From NCBI GenBank assembly GCA_947311845.1, contig CAMZMU010000080.1, positions 20,840,369-20,904,368 on the forward strand: DNA of 64,000 nt. The letters are read 5' to 3'. The stretch is from Poa pratensis. Lineage: Eukaryota > Streptophyta > Magnoliopsida > Poales > Poaceae. This document shows, piece by piece, positions 21,579 through 31,847 of this stretch. How positions within the stretch are numbered: the stretch's first letter is position 1; every line of letters begins with the position of its first letter. The position numbers were made by a program, and so were the translations under genes. The notes beneath the pieces were generated by a model that was given only the letters and a program-made list of their open reading frames with translations, was not told where the DNA came from and made no database searches.

Positions 21579-24500
21579 TGTGAGGACCCCGGATTAACTA
21601 TCCGAGATACCGTTATGTTTCCTGCAACAATCCCATGATCAGTCTGTTGTTGCACATAACTCGAATTGGCATCACAGAACACCCATAAATACCGAATAAA
21701 TTACTTACTTGATTGAAGCCATAACTTCAACAGGTACTTGCAGCGGAAATCACCAAACACGTGGAGCCCAAGTCATTTGCCTTAACCCTACAGGCAGCTG
21801 ACTGGGAAGCGCCCTAGTTCGCATTGACGTCATTAACCACTTCTTCTTCGAACTGCTCCTCTTCAGAATCTGGCTAAGACAATAGCCAGGGACGAAACCA
21901 ATATGAGTACATTTGAATGTACTCGCAAACTACCCCGAATGAGCATGCACTACTCTTTTTATTGTTTAAATAAAACTTTGTTTGCTTTGAAAACTCTATA
22001 TCCTTGTTGAAAAGAGAAGGATATACTTTTGTTTAATAAAACTTTGTTTTGAAATCTCCATATCTTTATTGAAAAAGGAAAGAAGGCTTTTAGAACTTTT
22101 CCCATAAATCTGTTTTTGTAAGAAGTCTCGTTTAAAACTTTTTCCCAAAAATACATCTCTTGAACTAGGTAAGAAGTCTCTTTTATAAACATTTTCCCGA
22201 AAAATCACCATTTGGTTTATTTCTCCAAAACTCCTCCTTTTCCGACCATAACCCTTCATGGTCACTCAATCCCAACAACCTCATGCCGGCCCGTTGGCAT
22301 AGTTGCATAAAACATTTTCCACTTTCAAATCACAAAACTCTTCACTTCCCGACCATAGCCCGTCATGGTCAATCATTCTCCAGCAACCTCATACCAGCCC
22401 GTCGGTAGAGTTGCAGATACAACACATCTCCATTTTATTTTCAAATCTCAAAACTTTGCAAAACTTGCACATGGTCAGAGGACAGCCTCCCAACTGTCCA
22501 TATCCGAGGACTCGGCTATTCGAATAGTTTTAACCCTCTGCAGAGGTAGCACGCTTTTCCCACACCCATCCGGTAACTCATCGTGTCAGCCACGTCCCGC
22601 CATACCAGGTGTATGCGAAGTTGAGCCACCGACCATAGCCTCTCATTTGCTCATGCTAGTACAGGATCCTTCCCATATGACACTTTCCATCGACACCCAG
22701 TCCAGTTTCCCGTCAGAAACCCTAAGTGTGAGGACTCATAGTTTTGTCCGGCGGTTTATGGTGGAACCTTCTATCCTCCCCACCAACTTGTGTGAGGACC
22801 CGGGTCAGGGGGTAGGTCCTCGGACCATCCCCTCATGCATAACGGAGTCATCTCCGTCGATGAGGTATCCCATACTAATAAGAGCAAACTACATGACTAC
22901 GCCTTTTCCCATATGTGGTAAATGTGGTCGCACAGGGTAAGATTGGTCGTCATAGTACAAAGACACAATGTGCATTTTTCATAAACATCTCGGCATCTCG
23001 GCATTCCATATCCACGCACAAGGATTTTCAAAGGAGTTTTGAGTAAACAATATTTTTCCCATCCTATAGTTTGAAAAAGAAATTCCAGCTAATATCTCCA
23101 TATAGGGTGTCAAAATAATATACTTATAATTTGGAAAAGGGTTTTCAAAATCATAGCTTTTGTGGCAAACACCATATAAATAACATATGCTCTTTATAAG
23201 TAAAACATGTAAACCAAAATAGATGTATATAGATGCAAGCTCGGAGAATAGCTTGCCTTGCTCGGCAAAGTGATCTCGGTCTTGATCTTCAGGTTCAACA
23301 AATTTCCCTTCCTCAATAACTCCATTCCAAGACCACTCCGGTAGTGTTTATATCTAGCGTCGCAAACATGAGAATAACACAACAATCAACAAGCAAACCA
23401 AACCACAAGTGGTAGACAGACAAGTAACAACCCGTAAGCTTCGAGCTAATCGTTCGGGCAACAGCTAGGATCTACACTTACGAGGGTTTTATACTAGTCA
23501 GTAGTCCATCACCTATACGCAAGCTAGGTACATCGATCACAAAACTATCTGAGGCGAAGGTTAACAACAAGCACCTCCTGTTGAACAGGAAATACTTCAG
23601 ACAAAAGTTAGGTCACTATATATTTTCTGTGAGTCAAAATATTACACCAAGTTAGGATATGATAAAGTGAATCACTAGGAACCTAGCAAAATTAGATTTG
23701 CTCCAAAATCATTACGGATTAATTTTAAAAATCCTTTTTAAATATGCCCCTTTGTTAGTTTATTTTAAACAACATTACAAAATAATTATCCATGTTTGGA
23801 AACAAGGTGGAACATAAAGGTTATCATTTGCTGAACATTTTAAGAGGTCAAACTTAATTTTTGGATCCTTATTTTTAAAGATATGAATTCTCCTAATTTG
23901 TTTTATATTCTGCCATTTTCTTTATTTCAATAAAACAACAATTAAACTAATTTATTTGGATAGGTGAATTACACCAAAAGACAGGCCTTATTTATCCGAA
24001 CATTTTGGTATCTTGTTTGCAATTTTTGGACAAGTATTTAAGTAGTTATGAATTTTTGAAGTTTAAACAATTTTTGTCTTTTCTTTTTATCCCCAGAAAA
24101 TCCTTAACCGAACCGTTTTCACCGAAGGGCTGGCTACCCAGTGCCACTGACGGGTGGGGTCCAGGCCACGTAGGCAGCCACGTAAGCGCAAGGGCCCACG
24201 GCCAGGTTTGACTGGTGCACCACGACCGGCGCGGGCGCGCGCGGTGACTGCGGAGGTGGCGCGCTCGACTCCGGCGAAGGAGCCCGTGCAGGGACGAGCT
24301 ATCACGCGCATCAGACGCGCACGGTTACGGGGAGACTGGGGAGCGGCGTTACGGGCCATATGGTCGCCGGCAAATGCTCCGGCGACGAGACCGGGCGGCG
24401 GCACGCTACGGCCACGGCGGAATCTACGGCTACGCGGCAAACTAGGAGCGGAGAAGGAGGACGAGCATGTCCAGAAGACTCGCGTGCTCACCCTTGTCGC

Positions 24501-26225
24501 GTGGGTGCTCGCGGCGGTGAAGGAGGAGGTCGGAATCGCCGGCAATGGTGTGGCGGAGCTTCGGTCGGAGTCGAGGAAGACGGGGACGGGCTGCTCGATT
24601 CGCAGCCTCCCAGCTCGATTCCTTCAGCCAGGATGTAGAGGAGGACGATGCGGAGTCGCTGGTGTTCTTCGATCTGCTCGGGGGGCTCTGTAACGGCGGC
24701 GAGGCGGCGGCGAAGCTCCGGCTTGGGTTCGGCCCTGGAGGAAGGACATGGAGAGGGAGAGAGAGAGCAGGAGAGCAGAGGAGCGGGGGTGGTGCTCTTC
24801 TTATCCTCTTCGCAGAGGAGAGGAGAGGCGTAGGAGAGCAGAGGAGCGGGAGGGGGGGGGGGTCCGGGCGGCGACGCACGGGAGGTCGACAACGGCACCG
24901 TGCGCACTGCTGCTACAGGAGGACGACGACCATTTTACACAACGCCCCCTGGATTTCTTTTCCCAGTTTACACTTAAGTCCTTTTTCTGTTTTCCTTTTT
25001 ACAACCAGTAGCACTTCAAGGATTTTATTGAAGCACTAAAACATTTAAAAAAATTCTGAGAAAATTCATGCAGCTTCCCATATACATGTAGAAGCTCCAC
25101 AAAAATTGGCTTTTGAAAATAAAAGGTTTTGAACCACATTTGTTCATAGAGTTTAAATATGCTATTTTTGGATAAAACCAATTTGTCAAATCAAATATCT
25201 TTGTAATTGGAAATTAGAGATTTTGAGGAGAGAGTGATATGATAATGAGATGATTATCACCTCATTCCTGAATTTTATAAGATATAATAATTGTTGCAGC
25301 AAAATAGAGAAATATGTAGAGAGGGGAAATTGAATAGGATCATTTCTTTTTAATCAAGATTTTAATTTGAGGGTGTGAGTAATCATAGGGGTCTTGTTTT
25401 GTTTTTCAAGTCACACTCCACATTGTGATCAAGTGTGGTTGCCACTTAACATTCAGGTACAAGGGTGTAGCTTTTCACCCAAGCAAACAATAAAATAAGA
25501 ATTAACAATTAATACAATCAGAAGTCCATCAAGCAAATAATCACAACAAGATCCACATCACTTCCAAGTCCACACAATTAAAACCACAAGAATTAATCAC
25601 ACCACCATGTACATAATTAACAATACTAGCTTATAAAATGATCACACTTAATTATGACAAGATGATGTTTAAAATTGTCTCAACTCCACCTTTGTCCTTT
25701 TGAAAAGGGTTTTGAGTAAAACAAAATATGTGGGGTGATATATTTCCCACTTGTGTTCCTTTTAAAATGTAATGATAACCAAAGCTTATAAAAATGGGAG
25801 TTGCATACAAATGCAAAATATCAAGTTTAAAAGATAGATAGGAGATATCATATAGATCTCCTCATTTGTGGAAACACATAGTCCTGGAAATACTTTTACT
25901 TTCTCAAATACTGGTACTAGTTTTGGTTGCTGATAAACCAAGTGTCATTGAAATGGAGTTGGCCAAAATAAGAATGGAAGAGATACATGGAATATCTTCT
26001 TGTCATAACATGATCACCAAAGTTGAATATATTTTTATCTTGGTTGAGTTTCTGGTTAATATTTACTAGTCAAACAACTTAAACAACAAGTCACACAAGG
26101 TCACACATAGCAATGGGATGGAAAACACAATCATCAATAAAATATTTCAAAAAGTTTTTGTTGGTTCTGAATTTTGGGTCTGGTAAAACTAAGTTTTTCT
26201 TAGTTTACAAATTTGGGATGTGACA
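21579..26225 (-). repeat. 5-prime LTR of the LARD element (right copy)
   Basis: A 4647 bp direct repeat of 13514-18192. The GC-rich block recurs at about 24130-24930 and a guanine run near 24850 is longer than in the other copy. Short open frames here are repeated in both LTRs but show no domain. Confidence 0.93.
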
Positions 26226-26230
26226 TCAAA

Positions 26231-26964
26231 CCATTTGATTACAGATACAAAAATCGTACCGACATCATTCTCCTATTCTCATTCATATCACGGATGTCCT
26301 TGTGATAAATCACACTCTGTCTGGCCAGACGATTGGGTGACATCGGGGATACTGAGAGGGCCCATAGGATGTATCTCTCCATCACCTGGAGGAGTAATTA
26401 TCATTCTTGAACATCCCACGACTCGCTCTCCATCACCTGGAGGAGTAAGTATCATTCTTGAATAATATCAGTTTCATTACATACTTCAGGTTATACCCAA
26501 GGGTCACCGTTATAGTCCCTTTTTACAGCAAGACGTTAGGTGACGATCAAAGCATAACTGTCAAGTGTGTGGTCACGAGATGTTCTCATGATATAGGGAC
26601 ATGGCTAACGAAAACTTCATAATCACTTGCTAATTCATCAACAACGATTCGTCTCATAGCAAGATCATATACTTGGGTCGGTTCAGTACTATTGTTATTC
26701 CAACAATATACTCTTATAGTTGTTTCACTTACACAAAGTCCATGATCAGAAAAACGTGATCATCTAACAACAAGATAAGCTAATCTTAGAGACAAGATTA
26801 GGAATACTTGATTTGTTCATATCTCTACACTTGCATGTAGGTTCTTCTTTGAATACTCACTATTCAAGTATCACATCAGTTATAGCATAAAGATATAAAC
26901 CTAATAATAAACTTGGAGATAAATAATAACTTAATATTATTGTCTCTAGGGCATATCTCCAACA
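26231..26964 (-). mobile_element. Copia LTR, right part (outer end)
   Basis: This continues the LTR that starts at 12284. It ends in ATATCTCCAACA, the reverse of the BARE1/WIS/Angela-type LTR start. A 51 bp-period duplication lies at 26375-26461. The outer flank (CTATC) has no match at the left side, which argues that the parent element is truncated. Confidence 0.72.
26375..26461. repeat. direct duplication inside the Copia LTR
   Basis: A unit starting CTCTCCATCACCTGGAGGAG and ending ATCATTCTTGAA occurs twice with a single difference, 51 bp apart. Confidence 0.8.
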
Positions 26965-27655
26965 CTATCGTCCAACCCATTACACACAGCTTCAATTTCT
27001 AAGGGTAAGCGATGGGACATAACGCACATGAAAGGATGCATACGTATGCAATTGGGGTCTTAAGTTGACTGATCTCTACTAGTGCTACAATATTATCGTA
27101 GACTTAAGCATAAACTAGTGTCAAGGGGGTGTTGATTCCTTACTACCCACCTGAGTTCGAGTCATCATGCTCGCAATTCGAGTTTGGTTATGATCCAACA
27201 ATTTAATGGGAGTGACAACTCATTGAGATCGAGATCGACTCGATCTTGGTGAATTGTTACATCCATTAAATTGCAGTTTCATATTCAATAAGTTTTTGGT
27301 TTGAGCTAGAAATAAATTGATTTTTATATTTGAAACAATATTCAGAATTAATTGTAGTTTAAAGTAATCTGAATGGTTTTGAAACTATCTAAAACTTCTA
27401 ATATTGTCTAGAACTATTTTTAAACCTAACTATTGAAAAATTCTTTATTCAAAAATAGAAACCGGAAAGTACTACATTATTTTACACACAAATTAATTTT
27501 CATGAATCAAACTAAACAGACATATACGGAATGCACATAAATTTCAACTTAGTTCATAGACATAATTGAAATTCTATGTTCAACAATACTAGCTAGGCAG
27601 ACCGGAAACTATTTTTGACGCCCCACGACTCTTCACGACGATACATAATCATAAA
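26965..27655. other. intergenic DNA between Copia LTR and CACTA
   Basis: AT-rich sequence with no open frame or recognised repeat. The last three bases (AAA) are the left target duplication of the next element. Confidence 0.5.
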
Positions 27656-28840
27656 CACTAGCTAATAGGAAAACCCTTTGTGTAGTACTAGTATCAGTGG
27701 CGTTCTTTTTTCTTGCGCACCACTGATATGGTCAGTGGCGCGCCGAAAATGTACGCGCCACCGGTATGGCCCTACCAGTGGCGCGTGATATATGTGTACA
27801 CGCCAGCAGTAAGTGGTACCCAGACTTCCATCCGGTCAGAATATACTAGTGGCGCCTCACATATGTTGGGCGCCACTGGTAGTTTAGCATTGGTGTCGTG
27901 CGCATCCCATGCGCCACTAGTATTCACCGATCAGTGGCGCGTGTTATATTTGGCGCGCCACCAAAATGTTGCGCCAGGGCCACAATGCCTTTAGGCATAC
28001 TGGTCACATGGCATTGTTTACTCCAGTCAAATAGGAGCACGCAATTGAATCGACGCGTCTTTAATAAAGCTCGCCCAAACCACCCAACACGGTGAAGGCT
28101 TCAAGCAGCCACGATCGTGGGTGACCGTCGTTGCCCAAACCATCCAGCCCGCCAACGCCTTCAGCTTCGTCGTCCTACGGAGGCTCACTAAGCGCGTTGT
28201 ACGGCTTTGAGTTCCTAGTGCCTTTGCACCCCGAATTGTCGAACCGGCTGGAGCTCCAGGACAGGTTTGCACAGGAACTCGAAGACCAGTGCCCGGGCCG
28301 CAGCTTCACGTTGATAATGTCGGGTTGTCCTAGCAGTACCGTCATGGTGGACGTGTTCTCCGACGGTGAGGGCAACATGTTCCTCGCGCGCGGCTAGAGC
28401 AAGGTCACCCGTGTGCACCAGCTACGGCCGGGGTACTTCATCATCTAGCTAGTAGGACTTAGACTTGGCATAGGGCCTCTTCTCTAGGCTAGTTTATATA
28501 TTCTCGTTTTGAACATGAATCCTTTTGTCTATATGGCTGAATGAATGAAATTTCAAGTTAAATACTATTAAAATGGACTAAGTTCGAGATAAAAATGTCA
28601 AATTCGACTAAACTTGAGTTCGCCGTCGGCGTGCCCATCGGTGGCGTCCGCTACTGCGCGCTAGTACTAACACTTACCAGTGGCGTGTCGTAGTTGAACG
28701 CCACTGGTGCACACTTACACAGTGGCGTGCAGCGCGCGCCGCTGTTAGCAATTACCAGTGGCGTAGAACCAGTGGCATGTGGAAAACGCGCCAATAGGGG
28801 CCTAAATGGCATGCCACTGTTAGGCTTTTCCCTACTAGTG
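27656..28840. mobile_element. small non-autonomous CACTA transposon
   Basis: The left end CACTAGCTAATAGGAAAACC and the right end GGCTTTTCCCTACTAGTG form an imperfect CACTA-type inverted pair, flanked by AAA on both sides (27653-27655 and 28841-28843). Many copies of the subterminal motif AGTGGCGC and its reverse GCGCCACT lie at 27700-27960 and 28680-28820, the usual binding-site arrays of En/Spm-type elements. No transposase is present. The 1.2 kb element carries a gene fragment (28131-28449). Confidence 0.87.
28131..28449 (+). pseudogene. captured fragment resembling a plant B3-domain protein
   Basis: The frame starts with MPKPSSPPTPSAS and continues through LYGFEFLVPLHPELSNRLEL, DQCPGRSFTLIMSG and VDVFSDGEGNMFLARG. 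A TAG then sits where a tryptophan is expected, and SKVTRVHQLRPGYFII follows in the same frame. The order basic/hydrophobic strand, G-(W)-x-K-F/V-x-R-x-x-x-L-x-x-G-x-F/Y is that of the B3 DNA-binding fold (REM-like). I infer capture by the CACTA and decay by a W-to-stop change. A chance resemblance is less likely but possible. Confidence 0.55.
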
Positions 28841-28843
28841 AAA

Positions 28844-29756
28844 TACCGTCACATCAAGCTTCAAGTTCGTGGGGGTGCATCGAAGTTTGTAGCATTATGT
28901 TCGCAGGTCGTCCGTTGAATGTCTTGGTTGAACTTCATATCGGTTGCTCCCTGCCTGATGTAAACGACCCCTTTGGCGGCTCGCCATCCTCAAGGGTGCG
29001 GAAGTAGCTGCTAAGGCTGCCCAAATAGGCGACAACATTGCGTAGTTGGGTTCGCCACATCACTCTGATCGCATGACTGCCCATGTTCTTTTGATGTGGG
29101 CGAGCCACGCCTCGCCGGTGAGCGGCGGCGCCATCGGAACGCTGACGAGTTTCGTTGTCCACCCCTTTCGGAGGAGGCAACAGAATGTTGTTGCGCACGA
29201 GGTCACGCACCTCCCGCGGCTTCAGCAGACGTCAGACGTTAGGCGCGTCGATGGAAGGCGGTGGAGACGAAGGCGGAGACGCGTGGGACGAGCAAGCATC
29301 GCGGTTTTTGTTCCTCGCTGCATGGGCCGAGTTCGTCCTCGCTGCTTCGGCTGCGCTCAACAATTCTCAGCGGGTAGACATGTCGTAGATCTACCCGGTG
29401 GAGACGAGGACGGTGGTGAAGACGTGAAGTATGGGAGAGAAGAGGGGGCCGTGTGCGCTTTTAAAGTCGGCTGCGGGAGTTAGATGGGCGTGCACTAACG
29501 CCGCCGAAGTTAAGTGAAGTCGCGTTGGTAAGGGCAAAGTGAAGTGAAGACTTGTCTGCGCACGACAGGGGAACCGCCCTTTTCATTAAATAAAGCAGAA
29601 CACCGCATCGTTGTCTTTAATTAAAGCTGACCACCACGTCATAGTCTTAAATTTAACTCGACCGCTATTGGTTCCGTCGTTCGGCACGATTTTTTTGCAC
29701 CCTCAATAACCCGATTGAAAAAATGATTGGGACCCCTGGCGAAGATGCTCTTATGA
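28844..29756. other. unclassified DNA ending in a Harbinger-like terminus
   Basis: The right end GAAGATGCTCTTA (29741-29753) is the mirror of the GAGCATCTTC-type Harbinger start and abuts the next element. Its left partner was not found; the CACTA may have inserted into this older element. The GC-rich part (29040-29480) has open frames on both strands, including a minus frame with VMWRTQLRNVVAYLGSLSSY, which I do not recognise. Confidence 0.45.
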
Positions 29757-31844
29757 GAGCATCTCCACCGGCACCCCCCGCCAATTGACCCCTAAAAGGC
29801 CCAATGGGGGTCTGGACGCAAAAATCACCCACATCGGCAACCCCAAGTGTCCGGACCGAGCCATTTTCTGTCTGGCACCACCGAGAGGGCCGCCATGGCC
29901 TCTTCAGGGGTGCCGGACCTTGCCCGGAAATGCCCTCCTACAGTCGTGGCCCGCTGGTCATACACACACAACGTCGCGCCCGTAATTCATTTGCCCCCAC
30001 CTCGTCCTTTTGTTTCCTCTCGCCGGCGAATCGCAGCATCGTCGCCAACTAGACTCGCACCGCGGGGTGTTCAGCTGCATTGACCACGCAGGCCTGCTTG
30101 TAGCCGGTCCCCGCCGCTCTCCGCCCTCGTTTTGCGCCGGCGCAACTCAAACTAGGCAGCTCCGCCTCTTCCTCCTTGCCGCCCCGCACGCAATGTGTTT
30201 GGCCATTCGCCAATAGGCTCATTTGATTAATTATCTATTTGTGGCCTAGTTTCATTGCTTTATTTTGTTCAATCGGCTATGGATAGCGACGATGAGTTCA
30301 TGTTTTTCGAAATGATGGGGAGGCTGTCACCCTTGAAGCCGACGACGAAGATAATGAGATGGTCATAGCCGCTCTTCTAGATGCACAAGCGGCCGAGATT
30401 GACGTCGTGTTGAAGCGTGGAGGATCACTGAAAGGGCGGCTGGCCAACAGGAACCATTATAGGGAAACTGGTCACATGCTCTTTTTAAGCGACTACTTTG
30501 CTGAAAACCCGACTAACTTCCCTCATGAATTTCGCCGACGCTTTAGGATGAAAAAGGAAGTGTTCAGGAGAATCGTGCATGGTGTTCGGGACCATGATGA
30601 CTACTTCGAGCTGAAGAGAGATTGCACTTGGCTTCTAGGATTCTCATCCCTTCAGAAATGCACGACTGCCATGCGGTGTCTTGCATATGGAGTTCCCGCA
30701 GATTCATTGGATGACTATCTCCGTATGTTCGAGACCACCGCCGTTGAAGCCACCTATAGGTTTTGCAAGGCAGTGGTGGCAGTGTTTGGAGAGCAATATA
30801 TGAGAGCGCCCAATGCAGAAGACACAACTCGTCTCTTGGCACAAGGCCAAGCAAGAGGATTTCCGGGGATGCTTGGAAGTATCGATTGCATGCATTAGAA
30901 TTGGAAGAACTGTCCATTCGCTTGGCAGGGGATGTATAGGTCAGGACATCATGGAGCGTGCAGTGTGATACTTGAGCCTGTGGCAGATTATGATCTTTGG
31001 ATTTGGCACGCATTTTTTGGCATGGTCGCTGCTCACAATGACATCAATGTGCTCCAACACGCTCTGATGTTTCTCAGACTTTCTCAAGCCCAAGCTCCGG
31101 AGTGTATGTTTGTGATCAATGGCCATGAATATGACAAGGGGTAATACCTTGCGGATGACATCTATCCAATTGGTCAACATTTGTGAGAGGGAAATTGCCA
31201 TTTTGTAAAGAAGAGTTTGTTCGCAAAGATGTGGAGCGGGCATTTGGTGTGATCCAGGCCAGGTTTGTCGTTGTCCGGTACCCTTGTCTATCTAGGTCGC
31301 TGATCAAATCTGTGAGATAAAAAATGCTTGTGTTATCATGCACAAGATGATCATCGAGAATGAGCGAGATACAAGAAGGCCATTGATCAACGAGGTGCTT
31401 GATTTCCAGGGGCCTATGGCCCAGCCACAACCAAGCGTGTCGGCCCAGTTTTCTGAGTTTCTGGCCATGCATCGGCAAATTCGTGATGAAACAAGACACG
31501 AGCAACTGCAAAATGATCTCGTGCGGACTTGTGGGCGATCAAAGCAAACAACATAGTTCAACCAGGGCGGGTTTGATTTCCATGTGTTATTTTCGAAAAC
31601 TTGAAAATTTTGAATTTGAATTGTTGTAATAATTTATACATTTTGTATATTTGAATTATTACTGAACTTTGCAATGAAGTTTTTTAGAATTTAGATAGAA
31701 ATGATAAAAACATTGGGGCGGGCATTTGGGGGGCGCCGCTGGGGGAAGCACCCCCGAACGCCCGGACACATGTCCGGCACCCCCAAAGAGGGCCCAATTG
31801 GAGGGTGGCAGACACGAATTTGACGGCTTCTAGTGGAGATGCTC
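29757..31844 (+). mobile_element. PIF/Harbinger transposon with defective transposase
   Basis: Bounded by GAGCATCTCCAC at the left and its inverse GTGGAGATGCTC at the right, with the 3 bp direct repeat TGA outside (29754-29756 and 31845-31847). The 2.09 kb element encodes a single DDE transposase remnant on the plus strand. ORF1 is absent, the reverse of the element at 1801. The left end directly abuts another Harbinger-like end. Confidence 0.88.
30279..31556 (+). pseudogene. PIF/Harbinger DDE transposase (ALP1-like), broken
   Basis: The DDE_Tnp_4 family cuts and rejoins the element ends. The start MDSDDEFMFFEMM is followed by a one-base frameshift near 30320, then a 180-codon frame begins at 30359 with LLDAQAAEIDV, NPTNFPHEFRRRFRMKKEVF and AMRCLAYGVPADSLDDYLRM. 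The first catalytic Asp lies in GSIDCMH, where the next codon, normally Trp, is TAG (30896-30898). After it come WKNCPFAWQGMY, INGHEYDKG, a TAA at 31142-31144, YLADDIYP (second Asp) and KDVERAFGVIQARF (catalytic Glu). The C-terminus, CVIMHKMIIENERD to RSKQTT, ends at 31556 after further frame changes. All three catalytic residues are readable but no intact protein can form. Confidence 0.88.
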
Positions 31845-31847
31845 TGA

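Larger units (their letters stand above)
13514..26225 (-). mobile_element. complete LARD-type LTR retrotransposon, non-coding
   Basis: The 12.7 kb element is bounded by the target duplication TCAAA (13509-13513 and 26226-26230) and has direct repeats 13514-18192 and 21579-26225. In element orientation each LTR begins TGTCACATCCC and ends GGGGTCCTCACA. The primer-binding site sits next to the right-hand LTR, so the element reads on the minus strand. The 3.4 kb interior has no gag, protease, integrase or reverse transcriptase. LTRs of about 4.7 kb with a short non-coding core match the large retrotransposon derivative class known from barley (Sukkula and relatives). The exact family name is not confirmed. 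It inserted into the Copia LTR and would need enzymes from another, probably Gypsy, element. Confidence 0.9.

Noticed and set aside
12284..26964. Solo Copia LTR interpretation
   Set aside because: The 5-base flanks do not match and a primer-binding site lies next to the left edge, so part of the interior is still present.
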